Numbered from the stretch's first letter, positions 1 through 7,268 are shown. The stretch: 9,394 bases of DNA from Candidatus Parvarchaeota archaeon (GCA_016866895.1 VGKX01000032.1:1-9394), one strand, 5' to 3'. Program-made: numbers and translations. Notes: generated by a model from the sequence alone, not told the origin.

Positions 1-3000
1 CAGGCGAGGTCGGGGGATTTGTCCTTCTGACTGTCAATGCAGTGAAAAATGACGAGGTCTTGCGCCAATTTGGGCAGGACACTGAATCAAAAAACAATTA
101 TCTGCGGCTGCTGGACTCAGGGAACGTTGAGGGGGCACAAAAGTTTATTTCAGGATACAGGACTGCCTCCGGTGAGAGTATTGATACAAAAGGCCTTTTT
201 GCCTCCCAGGTTTTTGGCACTGATGCGGCCAAGACGTTCATTGATGCAAACAAGCTGTTCTTGTACATTGCAGACAAGCAGTCTTTCAGGCTTTTCAGGG
301 ACTTTGTAAGGGAGGCGCCTGATGCTGTCAAGGATATCAAAAAAGAATACTTGAAGTCGGTTTCACTTGAAAGCCTTGGCCCCGAGCAAAAAAAACAAGT
401 CCTTGAAATTGCCATGCAGCTGTCAGACCAGGCCCATCTAAACGCCGTTTCACGCCTTGTTGATGCAGTGGGGCCAGATAATGAAAAGCTTGCCAAGCTT
501 GTTTCCGACTTGCAAGAAAGCCTTCGCACGGCAACCGGGGCACAAGAGCGAAACAAGGCAATACAGGAGTTCTCCCAAAATGTCCTTGATGCCACAAAAG
601 GCGACGGCAAGGCCCTTTCAAAGGCAAAGGCAATACTGGAGGGCCTTGAGGCAATTGAATCGCAGCGCACTGCAATAGGGAACGGAAGCCTTGCAGACGC
701 AAACAAGCTGGTGCTCTCCTCACTTGATGTGCTTTCTGACAGGAACAGGCTGGAAAAGTCCTCTTCGGCGGCAGACTTCAGGTTTGGCCTGGCTGCGCTC
801 AACACCGTCGTAAAGCTTTCCGAGCTTGGCAACATTCCAAACAAGAAGATTGAGGAGCTTGCAGCCGCCCAGGCAGCAACAATAAGCCAGATGCTTGACT
901 TGAACACAGCCAGGCAGAATTATTATGATATAACAGGCGGGGCGACAGCCGACTATGCGGAAAGCAACCTATGGAAAAAAATGATGCATGGGGAGGAGGC
1001 CTTGAGGCAAATCAAGGCTGCCGGAGACTTTGAGAACAAGGTCCGCTCTGTTTCTGCCGCGCTTCAAATTACCGATGCGCAGGCAATCGCCTGCCTGAAT
1101 GGCGACTTGACCTCTCTTGACAAAGGGCAAAAAAAACAATTTGCCGATATGAAAATTTCCCTTACTGAAGAAGAGCGCAAAGTTTCTGCAGGCGTCACAA
1201 CCATTTTTGCAACCGCGGACAGCTTCAGGGGAACTGCAGCAGCACAGTCAACGCAGCTTATCGAAGGCTATAAGAAAGTCGACGGCCTGTTTGGCCAGCT
1301 TATCCTTGAGACAAACAACCTTAACTCTATAAAAAAGCAGCTTGAAGCCAGCCCAGACGACGCTGCCTTGATGAAAAAATCTCAGGAGGCTGCAGCCAAG
1401 GTAAACGCCATTCAGGACTCAATAATACAATCAGGCATGCTTGTGTCAGAGGCAAAGCCGGATGTGCAGGCACAAACAACCAAGCTTAGGGAGCTTTCTT
1501 TGCAATATAATCAGGCTCAGGAAAACGGTGACAGGGAAACGCGTGATAAAATCAAGGTTCAGATGGATGCAATAATTGGAAACCTTAAGGGCCAAAAAGA
1601 CGTGCTGTTTGGCGACCTGAATGCAGCCAGCACAAGCGTGCAAAAAGAGCTTGTCAGGGAGTACCAGTTCCTGGGAAATGCGACTTCCGGGGCAAGCGAC
1701 ACTGAAATCCTCAGAAGGTACTCGCCAACAAGCCTTGCGTTTGTTGTAAGCTCCCTTTCTGACACAAAGGCACAGGCAGACGAGTCTGTCAAGTCGGCTG
1801 TCAAGGCAGCCACAAACACTAGCGCCTCACTTGCATTAAATCAGCTTGCCTTTGAACTCTGCTCTGATGAATCTAGGGAGCAGCGCGATGCAATGAGAAA
1901 ATCCTATGAAGAGATGGTTGAAAAGGCCAAAAAGGATGCAGCTGACAAAAAACAGGAGGCCCGCGAAGCCATTCTTGAGTCAGCCTCAACAAAGGCCATT
2001 GAAACCACTATCAAGGAGCAGAGGAGCGCGATTGAGAAAGAGTATCAGGAAAAAACCGACTCCAAAAAACAATCATACGAAGAATTCCTTACTGAAGCAG
2101 GCTACAAAGGCGCTGAACTCAAATCAAGGCTCGAGCAAAGATATGCAAAGATTGAGGCCGATATGGAGGCGGAGAAAAACCTTGCCTTGGCAAAGTTTGA
2201 CATCAATGCCTCTGTTTTTGCAGCCGAAGCCAGGCTTGACGGCCAAAAATCAGTTTATCTTGGGCGCGTAAAATCCCTTGAGGCGGATTTGCAGCTGACC
2301 AAACAGCAGCTATCAAGCCAGGAGATTGCAGCTGAAGGCATTGAGCAGACAAAACCATCCAAATTCGGGAAAATGCCAGAAGCGCTTGACAAGCTTAACT
2401 ATCTGCAGGCAAAAGTGCAAACCCTTGAAGAGTCAATAAAGCTTGCCAGGGAAAACTACAATGCGGCCAATGCCACATTCCACGAGATTGCGCTAAGTGA
2501 AATCTCCTCAAACACGGCTGTTTACCTCAATGCGGGCCGCGCGCTTTCGGCTTCCTTTGCCCTAAGCACGCAGGCGCAAACCCTACCAATACTTGGCCAA
2601 TACCAGACGCAGGCAACATATCATACTGTTTCAAGGATTCTTGAAGACCCGCTTACCTCTGAGCAGAAAACCAGCCTTCTTGCCCCAATCGCAGGCTCAA
2701 GTGCGGCCGTGCTGTCTGCCGCAGCCAATCTTTATGCCAATTACGGCGGCATCCATTCTCAGGCCAGCAAGGAGGCGGAATTTGGCGAAAAATACGAAAA
2801 GCTTGCCACACTGCTTCATCAAACATTCTCTACCTACCAGACAGGCATCTCAAAAGTTTCTGACTCGCTTTACAATGCCGAATCGCAGCCGCTGCAGGCG
2901 ATTGGCCAACTTGAAGCACAGCTGTCTAAAACACAGTTCATGCTCTCGTCAAAGCTTGCAAACATTGAACAGCAGCAACAGGAACTGCAGGCCCAGCAGC

Positions 3001-5306
3001 CGCAAAGGCCGGGCAAAACAGCACAGCTTGACTACGCAAGCTCAAAGGCGTTTGAAGAAGTCCAGAAACTACAAGGCGAGGCGGCCAAAATACAAGACGC
3101 GCTTGAAATCCAAAAATCCCAGGCAGCCGCAAATATCTCAAGCTTGGCAAAGCATGCTGATGTAGAGGTCCTGGAACTCATCTCCAACTCCATAAACATC
3201 CAGACAAGCCATTTAATCAGGACATACCAAAATTCCAAGCGCGAGGTTGAGGTAAATCCTGATGCCGACTATTATACGCAGTCCAAATCGGAGCTTGACA
3301 GGCTGACTGCACAAATTTCGGCAATTGAAAACACGGCATCTAAAAACCAACGGCTGCTTTGGGATAAACAAGATAGGTTATATTCAATGCCTGAGCCTGA
3401 GCAAAGCCAAGGTTTAGCCCAAAAAGGTACAAGTTATAACACGCGCGAAGTTTTAGAGGCGGAGATTTCAACCATCCAGGCGCAAATAGATGAGTCAACA
3501 TCGCAGCTGGCTGAACTTAGGCTAAAACAAGCAACACTCAAGTACTCAATTCCTGAACAAAAACCTGCCGGAGATTCAGATTTTCTTTACACTGCTCTTT
3601 CCCAGCAGGAAACCTACCTGGACAAATATGTCCACGGCTCTGACATTATCAAACCCGCCCAATACAGTGATTCGCAAGAGGCGCAACTGCAATCCTACTC
3701 AATGCACTTCAACACAATAGCCCTTGACCAAAACCAGCGCCAGCAAATAAATTCCACTTTCGGCCTTGTCGCGCAGCAGATTGCTCCGCTTGTCACAACT
3801 CCAGATGGCCAACTTGGCATTTCAGAAGATGCTCGCAGGCAAATAGAGTCCATGGTAAACTCAGGCCAGTTGGAAATTGTTGTTTCCGCCACAAGGTCTT
3901 TTGAAGGGCTTCCAGGCACGCCCCAGTTTGATGCAAAGGCAGACAAGAATATTGGTCTTGCCAATGCGTCTGCAGCCCAGGTTGCTTCAGAATCCTATAT
4001 TGAGATAGCCTCGCAGATAACTGGGCAAGCGCCGGATGAGGCACAGCGCAAAATGTTTGTCTCAAATCCTTCATCATTTGACGGGGTGCAGACTCCAGAC
4101 CCTACAATTGCGCTTGCAATCCAACTGTCGCATCTTGGCATAATCAAAGTCGAGCAAACCGACAAGGAGGACTATACAAATACCGCAACAGCATTCAAGC
4201 CAACAATTTCACAAATCGTGGCTGACGGGTATATTGGAATAAAATTTGACGGCTCAGTGGTTCGGATAAAACCGACTGAGAATCCAACAGACCAGCAGCT
4301 CAATGAGGCATACTCGGCACGGTTCAAAAGCCTGGGTGGCATGACTGCGCAGCAGCTAGTTGATTATTCAAACGGCACAGCGCAGGCCCCAGGAAATGAA
4401 ATCTACTATATTGAAAAAAGCTCAAAGCAGATGAAGACTGTTGAACCAGGTGCCCTAACTGAAGAGCAGGCAAAGCAAATCCTCAAATCCTCAACTGTCA
4501 TTACAGGCCTTGACAAGGAAAATGAAATTGAAAAGGAACTAAAACAATACAGGCAAGTTGGCATGGACGTGCATGTCAAGGAAAAAGACCAAGAAACTGT
4601 TGACAACCAGGAGTGGCTTTATGCAGCATCTTTGGCGCTGCAAAACCGCACCGAAGCGCTCAACATGATGTACAAGACAGCAAGTGAAATTGAGGCAGGC
4701 TACCTTTATGACTCTAGTGTAAAAGAAGCCGTGCTTGGCATTAACAAGAACATTGTTTCAAAAATACCTGAAGCCGACAAATATTTCAATCCAAAATCAG
4801 AGTCATCCATCCTTGGGATGCAATATAAGCCCGATTCAGGGCCTGAAGCCCAGTCCCTCATAAATACGGCAGGCAGCTTAAGGGCTGAGCATGCGCAAAT
4901 GCAAGGCGATATACAGCAGGCTGACATGCTCTACACGCTGCAGGCTCCAAAGTCCCCTGCGCAAAGGTTCCTTGACCTTGACAGGAAGCTTGTCACTACG
5001 GTTGGCGAGGGGCTTGGCTATGCCCTCTTGCCAGTCACTGCGCCAACATTTGCCGCTGTCGGAATGAACCAACCAATGCACTCAAGAAAAGACACGTTCT
5101 TTGACACTGTTTCAGGCAGGCTTGATGACCAAATGACTTATGGCCGGGTTTACTCAAACGAGCAGGAATACTACACCTCACTTGACATTGGCAGGACAAC
5201 GACCGGGCAGCACTTGCAAAAGCTCCAGGATGATTACAAGTCGCAGGAGGAGCAGAAAAGGCGGCAGGAAGAGCAAAAGCGGCGCAAAAGCCAGGGCGCA
5301 AATTAG
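1..5306 (+). CDS. Giant helical coiled-coil protein, 5' end outside window, function unknown
   Basis: I do not recognise this family. The frame is open from base 3 to the TAG at 5304-5306. The first possible start is GTG at 42, but no ribosome binding site sits at proper spacing before it, and 13 in-frame codons (GEVGGFVLLTVNA) precede it to the edge, so the gene is probably 5'-truncated here. Numbering from GTG 42, the 1,754 residues are mostly helical and rich in Ala, Gln, Ser, Lys and Glu. I see only two cysteines (one is C607) and three tryptophans. Strong coiled coil covers about residues 607-725, continuing in weaker stretches near 727-815, 970-1030, 1080-1125 and 1137-1170. A mixed alpha/beta part lies around 1345-1500. 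A hydrophobic stretch sits near 1655-1676, and the end is very basic with a tandem EEQKRRQ/EEQKRRK. No Walker A motif or enzyme signature is visible. A structural, scaffold or surface role is inference only. Confidence 0.9.
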   Translation, partial: GEVGGFVLLTVNAVKNDEVLRQFGQDTESKNNYLRLLDSGNVEGAQKFISGYRTASGESIDTKGLFASQVFGTDAAKTFIDANKLFLYIADKQSFRLFRDFVREAPDAVKDIKKEYLKSVSLESLGPEQKKQVLEIAMQLSDQAHLNAVSRLVDAVGPDNEKLAKLVSDLQESLRTATGAQERNKAIQEFSQNVLDATKGDGKALSKAKAILEGLEAIESQRTAIGNGSLADANKLVLSSLDVLSDRNRLEKSSSAADFRFGLAALNTVVKLSELGNIPNKKIEELAAAQAATISQMLDLNTARQNYYDITGGATADYAESNLWKKMMHGEEALRQIKAAGDFENKVRSVSAALQITDAQAIACLNGDLTSLDKGQKKQFADMKISLTEEERKVSAGVTTIFATADSFRGTAAAQSTQLIEGYKKVDGLFGQLILETNNLNSIKKQLEASPDDAALMKKSQEAAAKVNAIQDSIIQSGMLVSEAKPDVQAQTTKLRELSLQYNQAQENGDRETRDKIKVQMDAIIGNLKGQKDVLFGDLNAASTSVQKELVREYQFLGNATSGASDTEILRRYSPTSLAFVVSSLSDTKAQADESVKSAVKAATNTSASLALNQLAFELCSDESREQRDAMRKSYEEMVEKAKKDAADKKQEAREAILESASTKAIETTIKEQRSAIEKEYQEKTDSKKQSYEEFLTEAGYKGAELKSRLEQRYAKIEADMEAEKNLALAKFDINASVFAAEARLDGQKSVYLGRVKSLEADLQLTKQQLSSQEIAAEGIEQTKPSKFGKMPEALDKLNYLQAKVQTLEESIKLARENYNAANATFHEIALSEISSNTAVYLNAGRALSASFALSTQAQTLPILGQYQTQATYHTVSRILEDPLTSEQKTSLLAPIAGSSAAVLSAAANLYANYGGIHSQASKEAEFGEKYEKLATLLHQTFSTYQTGISKVSDSLYNAESQPLQAIGQLEAQLSKTQFMLSSKLANIEQQQQELQAQQPQRPGKTAQLDYASSKAFEEVQKLQGEAAKIQDALEIQKSQAAANISSLAKHADVEVLELISNSINIQTSHLIRTYQNSKREVEVNPDADYYTQSKSELDRLTAQISAIENTASKNQRLLWDKQDRLYSMPEPEQSQGLAQKGTSYNTREVLEAEISTIQAQIDESTSQLAELRLKQATLKYSIPEQKPAGDSDFLYTALSQQETYLDKYVHGSDIIKPAQYSDSQEAQLQSYSMHFNTIALDQNQRQQINSTFGLVAQQIAPLVTTPDGQLGISEDARRQIESMVNSGQLEIVVSATRSFEGLPGTPQFDAKADKNIGLANASAAQVASESYIEIASQITGQAPDEAQRKMFVSNPSSFDGVQTPDPTIALAIQLSHLGIIKVEQTDKEDYTNTATAFKPTISQIVADGYIGIKFDGSVVRIKPTENPTDQQLNEAYSARFKSLGGMTAQQLVDYSNGTAQAPGNEIYYIEKSSKQMKTVEPGALTEEQAKQILKSSTVITGLDKENEIEKELKQYRQVGMDVHVKEKDQETVDNQEWLYAASLALQNRTEALNMMYKTASEIEAGYLYDSSVKEAVLGINKNIVSKIPEADKYFNPKSESSILGMQYKPDSGPEAQSLINTAGSLRAEHAQMQGDIQQADMLYTLQAPKSPAQRFLDLDRKLVTTVGEGLGYALLPVTAPTFAAVGMNQPMHSRKDTFFDTVSGRLDDQMTYGRVYSNEQEYYTSLDIGRTTTGQHLQKLQDDYKSQEEQKRRQEEQKRRKSQGAN
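1860..2490 (+). other. Main coiled-coil region of the giant protein
   Basis: Codons 607 to about 815 of the large plus-strand protein encode long runs of charged residues with regularly spaced Ala, Leu, Ile and Met and almost no Pro or Gly. An example is the stretch around MRKSYEEMVEKAKKDAADKK, followed by repeated Glu/Lys-rich helices up to about residue 725. Shorter coils follow after a brief break. This spacing is typical of elongated dimeric or trimeric rods. There is no ATPase head on either side, so it is not an SMC/Rad50-type arm. The boundaries were read by eye and are approximate. Confidence 0.65.
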
Positions 5307-5341
5307 GATTTTTCTTGGAGCCGCGCCTGGCTTTTGCTTTT
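5284..5341. terminator. Bidirectional terminator hairpin between convergent genes
   Basis: An inverted repeat pairs GCAAAAGCCAGGGCGC (5284-5299) with GCGCCTGGCTTTTGC (5323-5337). This gives a stem of about 15 pairs with one bulged G and a loop of 23 bases. T runs follow the stem on the plus strand (CTTTTTA, to 5342), and an A run within the left arm gives TTTT at the matching position on the minus strand. The left arm is the last coding part of the giant gene, and that gene's TAG (5304-5306) lies in the loop. The minus-strand hydrolase ends only 20 bases to the right at 5357. One structure could therefore end transcription from both sides. Archaeal termination often relies on T tracts alone, so the hairpin may matter less than the Ts. 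Confidence 0.6.
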
Positions 5342-5356
5342 TAGTGAAGCGGGTCT

Positions 5357-6208
5357 TTATTTTTCTTCCATCAGTCCCTGTTTTGAAAAAGGCTCAGGAA
5401 CGGCTTTTCCGGCAGCCGTCTGGTACTGGTTTTTGAAAACTGAGCGCATTTCAGTTCCATTCCATTCTATGGAATTGTATGCTTCTACAAACTCCTTGTT
5501 TGAGAATAAATATTCAATGAACTTGTCATCGTTTCTCCTGCCAATCGCATCGCGGCCAAAGTCCTCAAGGCTCTTGAATTTTTTGCCTGTCTTAGCTTCA
5601 AGTATGTTTTTCCTGAATTCAAGTGCAATGACTCCGCTTCTGTTCCACAAGTCAGAATACCTTGAAAAATATTCGCCTACAGCTTGTAGCTCAGGCGGCC
5701 TGTATGCAAGCCCTTCTTCCCCAAGCCCGCCTTCCTGCAGGCTTGCTATTTTCAGTTTCAGGGATTTGGTCGCATCCGGGTTTTCAAGGCACTGTCGCAG
5801 CCTTTCAATTGCCCGCGCTTTTTCAAAATCCAGTTTTGCAGCCGGGCGGCTCAAATCAGCAAGCTCCATCCTGCCAAGCACTTCCAGGTCAAGTGCTTTC
5901 CTGCTCTCTTCAGGCACAAGCTTCAGCTTCAAAAACAATGACTCCAATGCAAGGTCATCAAGCACTTTTGCAAACTCTTTGTCTGATTTGTACTGCCTTT
6001 CAACTACCTTGAAAAACTCTTCTTTGCCTTCCTTTTCATCAGGCTTTGACTCAAGCATCCAGTTTATCCCGGCGTATGCTGCGTATATAAATGCCCATGC
6101 CCTTATTGCAGCATTGGCCCGTATTGCTGATTTTGAGTCTGAAAAGTCAATTTTATCATCCGCAAGCTGCGGCTGCAGTTTTTGCACGAATGTCCGCAGC
6201 CCCAACAT
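5357..6208 (-). CDS. C-terminal ORF of the split GH3 hydrolase plus helical extension
   Basis: This frame has 283 codons and begins at an ATG that coincides with the frame break, so the start is likely an artefact of the Met in the family motif SDALTM. The first 75 or so residues (MLGLRTF, then a helix and AYAGINWMLES, then a helix ending in LFLKLKL) fit the end of a family 3 catalytic domain. The remaining roughly 210 residues are helical and highly charged. They contain an Arg/Glu-rich middle and an aromatic segment (VGEYFSRYSDLWNRSG), and I do not recognise them. They do not resemble the usual alpha/beta C-terminal domain of long family 3 enzymes. Translational coupling to the upstream fragment is possible, since the ATG lies inside it, but a split barrel would be unusual. 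The stop is TAA at 5357-5359. Confidence 0.55.
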   Translation of the reverse strand: MLGLRTFVQKLQPQLADDKIDFSDSKSAIRANAAIRAWAFIYAAYAGINWMLESKPDEKEGKEEFFKVVERQYKSDKEFAKVLDDLALESLFLKLKLVPEESRKALDLEVLGRMELADLSRPAAKLDFEKARAIERLRQCLENPDATKSLKLKIASLQEGGLGEEGLAYRPPELQAVGEYFSRYSDLWNRSGVIALEFRKNILEAKTGKKFKSLEDFGRDAIGRRNDDKFIEYLFSNKEFVEAYNSIEWNGTEMRSVFKNQYQTAAGKAVPEPFSKQGLMEEK

Positions 6209-7050
6209 GTCAATGCATCGCTTACAATCACTCCATCAAATTTCATTTCCCGCCTCAAAAAGCCTCTCACCAGCTGCGGTGAAAATGTTGAAGGAACGCC
6301 TTCGCTTGCGCCAAGCCCAGGCAAATCCAGGTATTTTTCGACAGCCTCCTCTTGGGCCTGCGGATACTGGCAGTGGCTCACCATGGCAAGTTTTGCCCTT
6401 TTTTCTTTTGGCTGCAATAAATTATCCACAAAAACCTTGCACTCATCCATAAGCTTTTTAAGCCCGCCTTCAAACTTGACAATTTCCCCCTCACTTGTCT
6501 CAAGCCTGCTTGAGCCGAAAAACAGGTGCTTTGGGACCGCCTGCCCGCCAACACTTTGCGCACCCTGTATCCTTGCATTAAACGAAATTTGGAACAGGCA
6601 ATCCAATTCCTCGTTGCTTATGGCCATCCTGGAAAGTTGCCTGAATTTTTCAGCCCCAAACAAGGCTTCAAGGGGCAGAAGCTTGTCATCAATGTCCTTT
6701 TGCGCAAGCGGTATGTTGTGCTCCACACCATATCTAATCATATTAAGAAGTCCTGCTAACATGTGGGCTCCAAACGTGTTTGAGCCTCTTTTTCCATACC
6801 TGTAAAAGTAGCTTGCATCGCCAGTTGGTCCTAAAACAAGAGGTGTTTCAGATGCCGCTTCGGCAGTAATCTTGAAAAGATAATCAAATTGTGCGGCACT
6901 GGCTACCTTAACTGCACTCTCTCTTACCTTCATCTCATGTGTGAAATTCTCCTGGCTAATCAATCCAGGTCCTAATATTGTGGCTCCCGAACTGCCTTGG
7001 TTTTTTGTGCTGTCCTGCAGCTGAACGAAACTTATTTGAAACACAAACAT
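6103..7050 (-). CDS. N-terminal ORF of the split GH3 hydrolase (catalytic barrel up to the nucleophile)
   Basis: This open frame of 315 codons starts at ATG 7050 and carries most of the family 3 barrel. It has a degenerate substrate-binding segment (PLVLGPTGDASYFYR, residues 70-84), PKH at 173-175, MVSHCQYP at 223-230, STFSPQLVRGFLRRE at 254-268 and GVIVSDAL with the nucleophile Asp at 278. After DALT the frame runs into about 35 residues unlike the family (CWGCGHSCKNCSRS and on) and stops, which marks the shift point. The ATG at 7050 is probably not the true start. The preceding in-frame codons (LTAGKWWRQ) already match a family 3 N-terminus, and no good ribosome binding site is seen right before 7050. 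If expressed alone, it would be a barrel lacking its last strand. Confidence 0.55.
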   Translation of the reverse strand: MFVFQISFVQLQDSTKNQGSSGATILGPGLISQENFTHEMKVRESAVKVASAAQFDYLFKITAEAASETPLVLGPTGDASYFYRYGKRGSNTFGAHMLAGLLNMIRYGVEHNIPLAQKDIDDKLLPLEALFGAEKFRQLSRMAISNEELDCLFQISFNARIQGAQSVGGQAVPKHLFFGSSRLETSEGEIVKFEGGLKKLMDECKVFVDNLLQPKEKRAKLAMVSHCQYPQAQEEAVEKYLDLPGLGASEGVPSTFSPQLVRGFLRREMKFDGVIVSDALTCWGCGHSCKNCSRSLRMIKLTFQTQNQQYGPMLQ

Positions 7051-7141
7051 TTGCCGCCACCACTTTCCAGCAGTCAGTCCTGCTTCTTGCTGTTTGTTTC
7101 CGGGCTCTTGTCAAGCACGCTTCCAACCATTGCCAGGAGAA

Positions 7142-7147
7142 CCCCTC
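7142..7147 (-). promoter_or_regulatory. Ribosome binding site supporting a hydrolase start at ATG 7130
   Basis: GAGGGG on the minus strand sits 11 bases before ATG 7130. That ATG opens a frame reading MVGSVLDKSPETNSKKQD and then hits TGA at 7076-7074. One base back in phase, the family 3 reading begins (LTAGKWWRQMF). The site decides the start because no comparable G-rich motif precedes ATG 7050. Confidence 0.45.
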
Positions 7148-7168
7148 ATATTTTTCCTCAATATACGC

Positions 7169-7175
7169 TTATATA
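7169..7175 (-). promoter_or_regulatory. TATA box for the minus-strand hydrolase gene
   Basis: TATATAA on the minus strand lies about 40 bases before ATG 7130 and about 25 bases before the expected transcription start near 7145-7150. This would give a leader of roughly 15-20 bases, normal spacing for an archaeal promoter. The context (CCCATATATAAGCG) is nearly symmetric, so the plus strand also reads TTATATATG there. The element could serve the plus-strand gene too, but with a leader of about 70 bases. No separate upstream recognition element was clear by eye. Confidence 0.5.
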
Positions 7176-7204
7176 TGGGTTCTTGCCAAATTTAACCAGC
7201 AATT

Positions 7205-7254
7205 AAGTTGCAAATAACCTGCATGATATGCGCAAGTCAATATTGTTGCAACTT
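7205..7254. repeat. 9-base inverted repeat in the divergent intergenic region
   Basis: AAGTTGCAA (7205-7213) is repeated in inverted form as TTGCAACTT (7246-7254), with 32 bases between. Each arm contains the palindrome TTGCAA, so the two sites are also near-direct copies. They lie just upstream of the plus-strand start at 7269 and about 75 bases upstream of the hydrolase start. This layout fits a pair of regulator binding sites. The alternative is a weak stem in the 5' leader of the plus-strand transcript. Confidence 0.4.
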
Positions 7255-7257
7255 TTC

Positions 7258-7264
7258 GGGGTGG
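7258..7264 (+). promoter_or_regulatory. Ribosome binding site for the right-hand large gene
   Basis: GGGGTGG ends four bases before ATG 7269. It includes GGTG, which can pair with the CACC at the 3' end of archaeal 16S rRNA. The next in-frame ATG at 7293 has only CACTCTTTTG before it, so 7269 is the preferred start. Confidence 0.5.
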
Positions 7265-7268
7265 CGCA

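Larger units (their letters stand above)
5357..7130 (-). pseudogene. Frameshifted GH3-family glycoside hydrolase (beta-N-acetylhexosaminidase-like) with C-terminal extension
   Basis: Two overlapping minus-strand reading frames together make one glycoside hydrolase family 3 protein. Joining them needs a -1 shift at about 6208 and probably another at about 7077; the repaired product is 591 residues. In repaired numbering, a family-like start (LTAGKWWRQMF) begins near residue 19. A degenerate inner-strand motif (GVEHNIPLAQKDID) comes around 135-148. The conserved Lys-His of the KHFPGHG motif appears as PKHLFFG (KH at 201-202). MVSHCQYP follows near 250, then GVPSTFSPQLVRGFLRRE, then FDGVIVSDAL with the nucleophile Asp at 305 (codon 6217-6219). 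Across the shift the text continues as TMLGLRTF and later AYAGINWMLES, as expected for the end of the barrel. About 215 extra helical residues follow the catalytic domain. Known family members hydrolyse beta-linked N-acetylhexosamine or glucose units. The substrate here is unknown, and as sequenced the gene cannot make the full protein. Confidence 0.72.

Noticed and set aside
98..907. Minus-strand open frame of 269 codons
   Set aside because: It is fully antisense to the giant gene, low-complexity Ser/Ala/Phe-rich, and has no promoter or ribosome binding site. It is a shadow frame.
1906..2271. Lys/Arg/Pro-rich plus-strand frame inside the giant gene
   Set aside because: It is a shifted reading of the Lys/Glu/Ala-rich coiled coil with no independent start signal.
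1860..2490. SMC/Rad50-type ATPase arm
   Set aside because: No Walker A, Walker B or ABC signature motif is present in the visible part of the giant protein.
6200..6215. Programmed -1 ribosomal frameshift as the explanation for the split hydrolase
   Set aside because: No X XXY YYZ slippery heptamer and no evident downstream stem occur at TTGACATGTTGG. A second similar break near 7077 makes mutation more likely. It is kept open only as a remote option.
5334..6452. Plus-strand open frame of 372 codons, Ser/Leu-rich
   Set aside because: It lies antisense to the hydrolase, whose family motifs are clear on the minus strand. The Ser/Leu-rich composition is what reversing that coding sequence gives, and there is no start signal.
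5357..7130. Naming the hydrolase nagZ and assigning it to peptidoglycan recycling
   Set aside because: The acid/base loop is altered, and the probable archaeal host would not be expected to have peptidoglycan. The substrate cannot be stated.
7111..7149. Leaderless 12-codon upstream frame (MRGSPGNGWKRA) in the hydrolase leader
   Set aside because: It is in phase with the family 3 frame but ends at TGA 7113-7111. It is too short to support, and the ATG at 7130 fits the start signals better.
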